Assembly (NCBI GenBank): GCA_016756695.1
Contig: CP066701.1
Location: 1,640,001 to 1,704,000 of the forward strand
Length of the DNA: 64,000 nucleotides
Source: Heyndrickxia sporothermodurans
Lineage (GTDB): Bacteria; Bacillota; Bacilli; Bacillales; Bacillaceae_C
Reading direction: 5' to 3'
In this document: positions 56,190 through 64,000 of the stretch, in pieces
How the letters are laid out: each line of letters starts with the position of its first letter
Numbering within the stretch: the stretch's first letter is position 1
Notes under the pieces: model-generated
Databases searched by the model: none
Told to the model about the DNA's origin: nothing
The model's input: only the letters and a program-made list of their open reading frames with translations
Made by a program: the position numbers and the translations under genes

Positions 56190-57753
56190 TCAGTTTACAA
56201 AAGCACATTACAGTGAACAAGTAATCAAGGAGTATCAAAACAACCCATTGATTGAAGCTCTTCCCCCCATCTTGTCCAAGCAGGAGGTTATTGAGAAATT
56301 AAGTTATTATCCTCATTTTGATGAAAGTGAGCGTCAATTGGATTCTCATTATCGGTTTCATTTAGTACAAAGGATCTTTTCAATGTTTCAAGTCTTACCA
56401 TACCACCTTGATCTTGAAAGTAGATTATCCAGGTTACTAAGACAGGGGTATCTATCAAGAAATCCGTTGAGTAGTTCTTATTCAGCATCGCTGGTTTCAG
56501 GACATGAAAAGATAACTTCTTCTGTGGATCAAAGTTGGTTCAATAACTCAGTTCCTAGGGGGTTCACTATCATTGGACCATCAGGTACTGGAAAGAGTAC
56601 AGCTATAGCAAAGATATTGGATCAATTGCCACAAACTATTATTCATTCAAAGTATCGAAATACGGATTTCAATTTCACCCAATTAGTATGGCTAAGGCTT
56701 GAATGTCCACATGACGGTTCAGTTAAGGGCCTAGTAAATCAGTTCTTTATAACAGTAGACGGATTGTTGGGAACCAGCTATTTTGATAAGTTTGGTCGTT
56801 CTAATAAACTTTCAGTTAATACATTAATGCCAATAATGACTCAAGTTTGCTCAAGTATAGGGCTTGGTATTTTAGTAATTGATGAAATTCAGCATTTAAG
56901 TTTAAGGGGTGTAGGATCAAAGCTAATGCTTAATTTTTTCACGACTCTTAGTAATTCTATTGGCATTCCTCTTGTACTTATTGGAACCCCTTCTGCAATG
57001 GGTGTTTTACAAAGAGAATTCAGACAAGCACGTAGAGGAAGTGGTCAAGGAGACCTTGTAATGGATAGACTTGAAAAAGATGAGTATTGGCACTTATTCC
57101 TTGAGGCAATATGGGATTATCAATGGGTTAGAACCCCTGTTGAACTTTCTAGCGAATTCATTGAGGTAATGTATTTAGAAAGTCAAGGGATCATCGACAT
57201 CGCACTCAAGCTGTTTGTCCTAGCACAAATACGGGCTATTTCATCCAATAAGGAAGTGTTAAGTGTTCCTTTAATTCAGCAGGTTGCAAGGGATAATCTA
57301 AAGCTGGTTCAACCGATGTTAGCGGCATTAAAATCCGGTGAGGCTAGTAAAATCTCACAATATGAAGATATATATTTCCCTTTTGAAGAAGCCTTTGAGA
57401 ATGAAAAAATAAGAATGGAAAAGAGCAATTTTATTAAGGTGATGAAGCAGAATCAAGCAGCAAATGATATAACTCAAATAAAAGAAGAGGCTCTATTCAG
57501 ACTTAATCTTCTTGGATTGTCCAAAGAGAAGGCAAAAAAGGCTATAAATGGAGTATCCAAGAATCAATCCATTAATGACTTACAAGAGCTTGTCAAAAGT
57601 GCTTTTCAATTTTCATTACAAGATAGAATGCCTGAAAAGAAAAGTGTGGATATTGAGGAATCAGAAGACGACCTAAGAACAATCGTAAGCCCCCAATCAA
57701 ACAACGCATATAAACAAGCAGCGCCTCCTGGTACTATGAATGTATCAATTTAA
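56179..57753 (+). CDS. tnsC: Tn7-like AAA+ regulator TnsC, C-terminus replaced
   Basis: A 524-codon frame for the ATPase that links target selectors to TnsAB. Walker A is GPSGTGKST (133-141) and Walker B is ILVIDEIQH near 233; a sensor segment VLIGTPSAM follows near 272. From about residue 503 the sequence is encoded by the IS66 copy starting at 57685, so the native end is lost. No tnsD or tniQ gene follows. The GTG start lies in GGGGATGG-aaaaac context. Confidence 0.85.
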   Translation: MNVSQFTKAHYSEQVIKEYQNNPLIEALPPILSKQEVIEKLSYYPHFDESERQLDSHYRFHLVQRIFSMFQVLPYHLDLESRLSRLLRQGYLSRNPLSSSYSASLVSGHEKITSSVDQSWFNNSVPRGFTIIGPSGTGKSTAIAKILDQLPQTIIHSKYRNTDFNFTQLVWLRLECPHDGSVKGLVNQFFITVDGLLGTSYFDKFGRSNKLSVNTLMPIMTQVCSSIGLGILVIDEIQHLSLRGVGSKLMLNFFTTLSNSIGIPLVLIGTPSAMGVLQREFRQARRGSGQGDLVMDRLEKDEYWHLFLEAIWDYQWVRTPVELSSEFIEVMYLESQGIIDIALKLFVLAQIRAISSNKEVLSVPLIQQVARDNLKLVQPMLAALKSGEASKISQYEDIYFPFEEAFENEKIRMEKSNFIKVMKQNQAANDITQIKEEALFRLNLLGLSKEKAKKAINGVSKNQSINDLQELVKSAFQFSLQDRMPEKKSVDIEESEDDLRTIVSPQSNNAYKQAAPPGTMNVSI

Positions 57754-57768
57754 GGAGGTGCTTTTCAT

Positions 57769-57963
57769 ATGCCAGAACAAAAATTAACAATTGTCCCCGT
57801 TACATTACATTCCAAAAATAAAGATTATTATTCATCCACGTCATCAACAGCCTCTTCCAATAAAGCTTGCACGATCAAAACGGCAAACATAGAAATTTCC
57901 TTCAACAACGGCGTGGATGAGCACATCATTCAAACTGTTATGAGGGAGTTGAGACATCTGTGA
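57769..57963 (+). CDS. Short IS66 TnpA-like protein
   Basis: A 64-residue protein with an ATG behind AAGGAGGTG. Its end IKTANIEISFNNGVDEHIIQ aligns with the C-terminal part of TnpA, but the N-terminal helix-turn-helix is missing. Because it has its own strong ribosome site at the usual position, it may be a natural short form rather than a fragment. Confidence 0.6.
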   Translation: MPEQKLTIVPVTLHSKNKDYYSSTSSTASSNKACTIKTANIEISFNNGVDEHIIQTVMRELRHL

Positions 57964-58313
57964 AACACGACTATACAAGTGTTAAAAACATTTACATCAT
58001 TTGTGGAAAAACTGACATGCGTAAAGGCATTGATGGATTAGCCACACTGATTCAGGATTCTTTTGAGCTGGACCCATATGGTGATTCCATTTTCTTATTT
58101 TCAGGATGGAGTAAGGATCGGTATAAATGTTTGTATTTCGATGGTGATGGCTTCGCCATGCTTTATAAACGTTTGGATAAAGGCAAACTTCAATGGCCAA
58201 AAGACGAAAATGAGGTGCGAAAACTATCCCAGCAGGAGGTTCGGTGGCTACTTGAGGGGTTATCGATTCAGCAACCAAAGGCTATTCAAAAGTCACCAAA
58301 AGGAGTGTTCTAA
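57960..58313 (+). CDS. tnpB: IS66 accessory protein TnpB
   Basis: A 117-residue IS66 Orf2 protein (IICGKTDMRKGIDGLATLIQ; KRLDKGKLQWP). It overlaps the preceding gene by 4 bases and appears intact. Confidence 0.9.
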   Translation: MKHDYTSVKNIYIICGKTDMRKGIDGLATLIQDSFELDPYGDSIFLFSGWSKDRYKCLYFDGDGFAMLYKRLDKGKLQWPKDENEVRKLSQQEVRWLLEGLSIQQPKAIQKSPKGVF

Positions 58314-58392
58314 ATTAATTGAAAAACGCTGATTTAAAGCCGTTTTCATCTTCACTTAGCTCGTTCAAAATGGTATAATATAACTAACTTAT

Positions 58393-59988
58393 GTGGACGA
58401 AAAGTGGGTGAATGATGTGGGGAACGCTTCTAAGGATGAAAGTCAAAACGAGAAATTAATTCGGCTTCTCGAAGATCAATTGGCTCATTCGAATCAACAA
58501 AACAAAGACTTATCGAAACAGATTGAAGCGTTAACCGATCAAGTACGCCATTTAACTAAACTTTTATATGGATCAAAAACCGAAAAATCGAAATATAACG
58601 CACCAGACGGGCAAGGTTCATTATTTGATGATGACCCGGCTTTTAGGGAACCTGAGCACACAGAAGAACAAAGCCAACAGACAATTTCTTATACTGTTGT
58701 TCGAAAAGTTAAATCGAAAAAGCGAAATGATTCCTTGCATGATGGTATTGAAGTAGAAGCTATCCACTATCATCCGGAAAATACAATCTGTGACTGTTGC
58801 CAAGGGCGAATGATTGAAATTGGCAGTAAAATCGTACGTGAAGAAGCAGAATTTATTCCTGCCAAAATGATGAAAGTACAGCACATTGAACATGCGTATG
58901 AATGTAAAGGCTGCAAAGTTGATTCATCACAGCCAGCACAAATCAAACGCGGGAAAGCACCACAACCAGCGATTCAGCGTAGCATCGCAAGTCCTAGCGT
59001 ACTTGCCAAAGTCATCTATGATAAATTTGCACAATACTTACCTCTTTATCGTCAGGTAAAGGAGTGGGATCGCTATGGACTGAATACCAATGATAAAAAC
59101 CTTTCGAATTGGGTAATCCGCGCAGCACACGATTGGCTATTACCTGTTTACGAACGAATGAAAGAGTTGATGATGGCTAAATCGGTTTTACATATCGATG
59201 AAACATACGGACAAATTATCAACCGATCCGATGGGAAATCTGGCCAAGCCAATGCTTATAATTGGGTGTTTCGTAGCGTGCCAAGCCAAGGGCCAATAAT
59301 GACTCTCTTTCAAAGCGCGTTATCTAGAGCTCGATCTGTCCTTGAGAGTTTTATTAAAGGCTTTTCTGGAACGATTGTGTGTGATGGTTATTCTGCTTAT
59401 GATAAGTTGGAAGGCGTCATTTTCGCAAATTGTTGGGCTCATGTTCGTCGTTATTGGCTAAAAGCTGATAGCAAAAATGGTAGAATCGGTGTGAAATACT
59501 GTGATGATTTATATCGGCTAGAAAGACAATTTAAACATTTGTCTCCGAGCAAACGAAGAAAAAAACGTCAAAAGTATTCGAAGCCAATTGTGAAGGAATT
59601 CCTTCACTGGGTTGAAACCTCACCATTTTACGGAAAAAATGCGCTAGCAAAAGCAGCTGAATACACATTGAACAGGGCAAATGGGCTCAAAGCATTCCTG
59701 AATGATGGGCGAATTGAAATGGATAATAATCCAGCCGAGAACGCCATCCGTCCCAACGTTATAGGTAGAAAAAATTGGCTTTTTAGTGTAAGTGAAGCCG
59801 GTGCAAAAGCGAATGCCGTCTGTTTGAGTATCGCTGAAACTACCAAAAGTAACGGCGTTGATTTCTATGAATATATAAAGAAACTTTTTAGGGATCTACC
59901 CAATCTCGGTATCCAACAAAACCCTGAAATTTTAGATCAATATATGCCCTGGTCGAAAACAATTAAGGAAAAATGCTCAAATAACTGA
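58393..59988 (+). CDS. tnpC: IS66 transposase TnpC, intact
   Basis: A 531-residue DDE transposase. An N-terminal coil (LEDQLAHSNQQNKDLSKQIE) precedes a zinc finger (ICDCCQGR near 136) and the catalytic core with LHIDETYGQII, VCDGYSAY and MDNNPAENAIRP. No frameshift is visible, unlike the IS66 copy at 38777, so this one may still move or help related copies. Confidence 0.92.
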   Translation: MDEKWVNDVGNASKDESQNEKLIRLLEDQLAHSNQQNKDLSKQIEALTDQVRHLTKLLYGSKTEKSKYNAPDGQGSLFDDDPAFREPEHTEEQSQQTISYTVVRKVKSKKRNDSLHDGIEVEAIHYHPENTICDCCQGRMIEIGSKIVREEAEFIPAKMMKVQHIEHAYECKGCKVDSSQPAQIKRGKAPQPAIQRSIASPSVLAKVIYDKFAQYLPLYRQVKEWDRYGLNTNDKNLSNWVIRAAHDWLLPVYERMKELMMAKSVLHIDETYGQIINRSDGKSGQANAYNWVFRSVPSQGPIMTLFQSALSRARSVLESFIKGFSGTIVCDGYSAYDKLEGVIFANCWAHVRRYWLKADSKNGRIGVKYCDDLYRLERQFKHLSPSKRRKKRQKYSKPIVKEFLHWVETSPFYGKNALAKAAEYTLNRANGLKAFLNDGRIEMDNNPAENAIRPNVIGRKNWLFSVSEAGAKANAVCLSIAETTKSNGVDFYEYIKKLFRDLPNLGIQQNPEILDQYMPWSKTIKEKCSNN

Positions 59989-60078
59989 AACAAGTCGTAA
60001 ATTCGATTAAAAAAATCAAGATTTACGACTATTTGTGATGCGTGCCAGAAGGTACGCTTATTTTTTTATAATTCGGGC

Positions 60079-60736
60079 TTACTCTGTTTTCTTTTTTTCA
60101 CTAATATCCTTCATGATGACATGCATATCATTTTTCTCACCGTTATAAACCGGGAATGCTGTAAACTCTACATTAATAAATTTGCCGTCAACTCTACCGA
60201 AAATTTCTTCTATACGATAAATGGTCTCTCCCGCTTCTACTCTATTAATATAGTTCACGGAAATGTTACGTTTATCTGGATGAATAAAATCAATAACTGT
60301 TTTACCTATTATTTCTTCCTTCTCTGAAATATTCAAAAATTTTAACCCTGTTTCGTTTATGTATTGTATCTTCCTGTTGCTTATAATAATCATGGCCTCT
60401 GATGACCGTTCAATAAAGTTAAAGTATCTTTCCTCTACTTTCTTTCGTTCTGTTATATTCTGCACTTGAATGATCAAGTACAAGGGATTTCCTTCATTAC
60501 TTTGAACTAATGAGATACTTAATAAAGTCCAAATCCCATAATTATGCTTATGTAAAAGCCTTGTTTCTATTTGATGAGAAGATATCTTTCCCAATAAGAG
60601 TTGAGATATATAATCATCAAGTTTTACAAAATCCTCCGAAAACGTAATGTCCCGTAAAGTTAAGGAGATTAATTCATTTTCGGTAAATCCTAATATGTGA
60701 CTTAAAGACGGGTTTACCTTTAAGATTCGCGGTGTT
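60079..60736 (-). pseudogene. PAS-domain sensor protein, internal part
   Basis: Encodes the end of one PAS domain and a full second PAS/PAC unit (IIQVQNITERKKVE; ERSSEAMIIISNRKI; VIMKDISEKKKTE). The frame stops only 18 bases from the IS66 end, just where an output domain (kinase, GGDEF or similar) should begin, so it is truncated. Its 5' end lies beyond the IS3 copy at 62525-62625. Confidence 0.8.
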
Positions 60737-60829
60737 TGTCAATATAGTTGTCGTATTTAATTACTTTAGTATTTTGATAGATTGGATGAATCCCAGTTTA
60801 GTCAAGGCTACCGCGCTTCGCTTGCTGGC

Positions 60830-60881
60830 CTGGTGATTTGAATCGAAACGAAAAGCGTGATTTCGATTCAAATCACCAGGA
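60830..60881. repeat. Perfect 20-bp inverted repeat inside the IS3-family element
   Basis: CCTGGTGATTTGAATCGAAA (60830-60849) pairs without mismatch with 60862-60881 across a 12-base loop. It lies just after the orfB stop and could act as a terminator or block read-through from outside. Confidence 0.75.
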
Positions 60882-60891
60882 AAATGGGGAA

Positions 60892-61971
60892 TTACGGTTT
60901 CCTCAATGCTTCGGTTTGCCCCTTATCTCTCATTGGATTGAGCGCTACTTGTTTATTTGGTGCCCAATTTCTTGTACTTCTTGCCCAACGCTCTGGATGC
61001 TTCGCCTTCGCTACTTCGTATACGTCTTTTCGCTTTTCCAATATGGCTACGTGTTCGCCCGTATGACACTGTACAGGCGTCACAAAATTCAACCCACTAT
61101 GCAGGTGTATCTCGTTGTACCAATGGACAAATTGCTGTGCCCATTTCCTTGCTTCTGTAAGCGATGCAAAACCTTTGTGTGGGAAATCTGGTCGATATTT
61201 GAGTGTCCGAAACATCGCTTCTGAGTAAGGATTGTCATTACTCACACGCGGTCTTGAAAAGGAGCTTTGAATGCCCAATTTCTCTAGTAAACTTATGAAT
61301 GTCTCGGCTTTCATTGGGCTACCATTATCTGAATGCAACACGAGTGGCGATCCTTGGATTTTTTCATTGATGACTGCTTTTTTGACGAGCGTTTCAGCGT
61401 GTTTTGCCTCCTCTGTTTCCCAAACTTCCCAACCAACTACCTTTCTACTAAATAAATCGAGAATTAAGTAGAGTCGATAATACAAACCTTTCACTGGCCC
61501 ACCAAGCCAAGTAATATCCCATGTCCAAACCTGATTCGGCGATGTTGCCAGATGACTCTCGGGGATTCTTTTACCAGGCTTTTGGCTACGACCACGATGA
61601 TGTTGCATTTTTTCTTCACGTAACACACGATAGAATGTAGATTCTGACGCAATATAAGTTCCTTTATCCGCAAGCTTTGGTACGATTTGTGTCGGTGGTA
61701 AATCAACGTATTCTTCCTGTTTGACAACCGTTAGTATTTCTTCTTTTTCTTTCTCAGATAACTTATTTTTTGGTACGGGTCTTTTCGTCAGTGGACGCTG
61801 ATCAACCTTCACTCCACCCTCCGCCACCCAACGTTCATAGGTACGAACACTGATATGAAGCTCCTCGCAAGCCTTCGCTAATCGCGCACCATTTTGATTG
61901 GCGTCTTGGATAAGTTCAACTACTAATGCGCGATTTGATGGGCTAATCATTCTTCCTCGTCGTCCCCCCAA
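60892..61971 (-). CDS. IS3-family transposase OrfB
   Basis: A 359-residue retroviral-type integrase. Catalytic acids lie in WTWDITWLGG near residue 155, LHSDNGSPM near 214 and NPYSEAMFRTLK near 249 (DD-35-E). The helix-turn-helix (GARLAKACEELHISVRTYERW) is at the N-terminus. It overlaps orfA by 25 bases in another frame, so it is probably made by programmed frameshifting. Confidence 0.9.
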   Translation of the reverse strand: MGGRRGRMISPSNRALVVELIQDANQNGARLAKACEELHISVRTYERWVAEGGVKVDQRPLTKRPVPKNKLSEKEKEEILTVVKQEEYVDLPPTQIVPKLADKGTYIASESTFYRVLREEKMQHHRGRSQKPGKRIPESHLATSPNQVWTWDITWLGGPVKGLYYRLYLILDLFSRKVVGWEVWETEEAKHAETLVKKAVINEKIQGSPLVLHSDNGSPMKAETFISLLEKLGIQSSFSRPRVSNDNPYSEAMFRTLKYRPDFPHKGFASLTEARKWAQQFVHWYNEIHLHSGLNFVTPVQCHTGEHVAILEKRKDVYEVAKAKHPERWARSTRNWAPNKQVALNPMRDKGQTEALRKP

Positions 61972-62459
61972 ATCGCTTGGGCCTTTTTTCGCAATAGTAA
62001 TAATGCCGCAGCTTCAGCCAGCGCCTTTTCTTTCTTTTGTAGTTCTTTTTCTAATTGTTTGGCACGTTTTTGTTCTTCCTTCAATGCTCCATTCAATTGC
62101 TTCGCTTGATCGAATGCCTGACCATTTGCCTGAAGGCAAACACTTTTCCATGCATCAATCTGTTCACGATACAGTCCCTTCTTACGGCAATACTCTGCTA
62201 TCTCCGACTCGTTCATGGCGAAAGTCTCCATCACAACCAAGAACTTATCTTGACTGTTCCATTTATCGCTTGTTTGTCCATTTCCTGGTGTTGCTACACC
62301 AGCTGTGCGCGCTTCCTTACGCCACTTGTACAACGTCACTTCTGTAATACCTTCTTCTTTCGCAATTTTCGCCACTGATTCATTATTCGGTGGCATCATG
62401 CGTTTAACAATTGCTTCTTTTTGTTCCTGCGAATAACGTATTCCATTTCTACTTTTCAT
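61947..62459 (-). CDS. IS3-family OrfA (DNA-binding)
   Basis: A 170-residue protein from the ATG at 62459 behind GGAGG. It has a helix-turn-helix (SVAKIAKEEGITEVTLYKWR near residue 25) and a C-terminal coil (LKEEQKRAKQLEKELQKK). It is translated alone or fused to OrfB. Confidence 0.88.
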   Translation of the reverse strand: MKSRNGIRYSQEQKEAIVKRMMPPNNESVAKIAKEEGITEVTLYKWRKEARTAGVATPGNGQTSDKWNSQDKFLVVMETFAMNESEIAEYCRKKGLYREQIDAWKSVCLQANGQAFDQAKQLNGALKEEQKRAKQLEKELQKKEKALAEAAALLLLRKKAQAIWGDDEEE

Positions 62460-62524
62460 GTCGATCAACCTCCGTGTGTTAATTAAACTATACACTAAAG
62501 TTGTCTACGACATCTATCCTAACA

Positions 62525-62625
62525 GAGGGGGTTCGTCCGATTGGATCAACTACCGCAGTGCCTATCATTGAAAAATTAAAAGCATGTGTGAAAATTGATC
62601 CATGTTTAAGTTCATTTTCTTGCAT
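62525..62625 (-). pseudogene. PAS-domain sensor protein, N-terminal part
   Basis: The ATG at 62625 follows GGGGGT and encodes MQENELKHGSIFTHAFNFSM then IGTAVVDPIGRTP, the start of a PAS domain with no signal peptide. It is cut by the IS3 element and continues at 60736. Confidence 0.75.
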
Positions 62626-63209
62626 AATTTTACCCCCATTTAAATATTATTTTTAACAAAAAACAAACTATAGGCTTCTTTTTTGTTAATTCTAGTTTAT
62701 TCCTCTTTTTCCAACTTTCAAGGATTTCTAGCCTTCATTGAATTAGTCCTTTATTGTTGGAATCTTTATTATGGGGGAAGGGTAATTTATTGGCTGCTGA
62801 ATATAGTGTAAGGATATGTTAACCATCAATGCTACTCCGGATAAAGATATGAGTCTTATTTTTGGACAGTCTATTGATGAGAGGTTGAATAAAAGAGAAA
62901 AGAGATTGAAAAATATTTTCAAAAATACAAGGGATTTAAAAGGGAATAAGGAAATATACAGTGTCAGGAAAACCCCTTTCCCCTTAGGGCTTTCCAAATA
63001 GCCTCTTTGGTTTTAGACCGCTTTCTTGTGTATGCCTATATTATTGAATAAGGCCAGACAGTTATTCAACTGTTTGGTCTTTTCAGTCGGTGGTAAAAAG
63101 CCAAAAATCCAATCTATAATTTATTTCATTTCATAAGAGAAAATAGTAATGCTTGAAGATGATTAGATTCGCGCTATACTTTCATTAAATAACAAACTGG
63201 GGTGATAGT
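62626..63209. other. Intergenic stretch without a supportable gene
   Basis: AT-rich sequence. A 61-codon frame at 62816-63001 has no ribosome site and no recognisable domain. A GGCCAGACAGTTATTC / CAACTGTTTGGTC hairpin near 63050-63078 with TTTTC after it could be a terminator. Confidence 0.4.
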
Positions 63210-63534
63210 ATGCGTTATCTGGGGATTACTTTTGACTTTGGTGACTACCATTATATTGCTGATGCATTGGAAGACCATGCAAAATATTTTAATAAGAAAT
63301 CAAGTATGTATCTATTGGATGATATTGGGTTACTAGAATCATTTTTCAAGTTTATTGATCGTACTACTTTTTAGTAGAGTGATTCTTTATGACTTTAAAG
63401 AATTAGGGAGTTGGGAGAATTTCAAGTATTTCTCAAGGCTATGCCGCTCTTATAATTTGGAATTTTCAATTTTAAAGCAGGACATCCATTCAGATGTAGC
63501 CATTGAGGTTGATTATTTATTAAATGTTATTTAA
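63210..63534 (+). pseudogene. Frameshifted small gene of unknown function
   Basis: An ATG behind GGGGTGAT opens MRYLGITFDFGDYHYIADAL, which stops at 63374 after 54 codons. A second frame continues without a gap as VILYDFKELGSWENFKYFSR and ends in IEVDYLLNVI at 63534. Joined by one frame change they give a protein of about 107 residues. I do not recognise the family. Confidence 0.45.
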
Positions 63535-63741
63535 AAAAGGAACTTTATAAACCTTTCTAGTTATAATATCAAGTGGCAGATGGGTATGGAACTATTACAA
63601 TGTTAAAACCTTCAGTGAAATAAAAGGTGACTAGTGAGAATATCAATACCTTAATTGAAGGGTCCTTCTAATGAAACAAAAAAGAATTGCTTCTTGGAAT
63701 CAGTCCAGTGGTAATTCTTTTTTTTGCTAAAAATTATTATG

Positions 63742-64000
63742 CTACATTTCATCAAAATATCTTATTTCAAACTTTTCAGTTCTTGAAAGTTGAATTATTA
63801 ATTCTTTATCAAATTCGTTAACAATAGGTTTATTTGTAAATATGTAATCAATTTCTGAAAGAGGAGAGTTGAGTAATTCCATTAGTTCGGTGCTTTGATT
63901 AAAGAAATCTAAAAACACTCCTAAAATTACATGGTGGATCTCTAAATTGTGTATCAATTCGTTGACACGATGAACCGCCTGTTCGGTACTTTCGCTTTGA
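63742..64000 (-). CDS. Hypothetical protein, 5' end outside the window
   Basis: The minus-strand frame is open to the window edge and ends at 63742. The visible 85 or so residues (NELIHNLEIHHVILGVFLDF and IIQLSRTEKFEIRYFDEM) show alternating helix and strand but no known motif. Only the C-terminus is available. Confidence 0.45.
   Translation of the reverse strand, partial: QSESTEQAVHRVNELIHNLEIHHVILGVFLDFFNQSTELMELLNSPLSEIDYIFTNKPIVNEFDKELIIQLSRTEKFEIRYFDEM

Larger units (their letters stand above)
57685..60061 (+). mobile_element. IS66-family element between tnsC and a PAS gene
   Basis: About 2377 bases from GTAAGCCCCC to GTACGCTTA(T). The ends are imperfect inverted repeats sharing TAAGC and ACGCAT. 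The first gene starts 84 bases in, as in the other IS66 copy (85 bases), which supports the left end. There is no 8-bp duplication, and both flanking genes are truncated, which suggests a deletion next to the element. Confidence 0.7.
60737..62524 (-). mobile_element. IS3-family element inside the PAS gene
   Basis: The ends are inverted repeats: TGTCAATATAGTTGTCGTA at the left and, inverted, TGTTAGGATAGATGTCGTA at the right. Two genes lie on the minus strand. It splits the PAS gene (GRTP / RTPRILKVNP side). A clean short target duplication could not be fixed, because the right flank has a few extra bases. Confidence 0.8.

Noticed and set aside
60733-62530. Target duplication of the IS3-family element
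   Set aside because: Only GTT can be matched and only by allowing extra bases at one end, so I do not claim it.
62816-63001. A 61-codon frame after the PAS gene
   Set aside because: No ribosome site and no similarity I can name.

Overview
The window is a low-GC Gram-positive chromosome segment, most likely Bacillus sensu lato. The signs are the gene order rocF, sigW, rsiW, cdaA, cdaR, glmM, glmS, a glmS ribozyme, a consensus sigma-W promoter and Bacillus-type tRNAs. I cannot name the species. Bases 1-10427 are core: the end of a tRNA-Tyr, tRNA-Gln, tRNA-Lys, a cation diffusion facilitator, arginase, the SigW/RsiW envelope-stress pair, and the c-di-AMP/aminosugar operon ending in glmS. Everything after glmS looks like accessory DNA. 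The 3' end of glmS is the usual target of Tn7-type transposons. A complete pair of Tn7-style ends, with no transposition gene between them, lies 60 bases after the glmS stop (10487-11040). Bases 11233-24766 are a heavy-metal island: an arsenic block (MarR-like regulator, ArsN1-like acetyltransferase, flavoprotein, ArsR, ArsB, ArsC, ArsD, ArsA, a phosphatase, a HesB-like protein), a cadmium block (CadC, CadA), a mercury block (MerR, MerA) and a Nudix gene. Each regulator has a recognisable operator.

Bases 25000-53000 are a mosaic of small unknown genes and maintenance or defence functions: an ADP-ribosyltransferase-like protein, a DUF1385-like membrane protein with small companions, several HTH proteins, a DUF5986-like/ImmA-type pair, a large primase/helicase-like gene split by an IS66 element, an AlwI-type restriction endonuclease with a cytosine-5 methylase, a ParM/ParR-like segregation pair, two four-helix-bundle proteins, and a nuclease carrying about six HNR-like repeats. 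The replication-like and partition-like genes suggest that part of the block came from a plasmid.

Bases 52490-57684 hold a serine recombinase and tnsA, tnsB, tnsC. TnsB keeps its DDE triad. TnsA has serine where the catalytic aspartate should be, so I infer a replicative, cointegrate-forming transposon that uses the neighbouring recombinase as resolvase. TnsC loses its C-terminus at an IS66 copy that also truncates a PAS sensor gene on the other side, with no target duplication, which points to an IS66-linked deletion. The PAS gene is further split by an IS3-family element.

Four other insertion events can be placed to the base or nearly so: IS256-family (8-bp duplication), IS21-family inside it (5-bp duplication), IS66 in the primase/helicase gene (8-bp duplication) and the IS3-family copy. 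I saw no CRISPR array and no rRNA.
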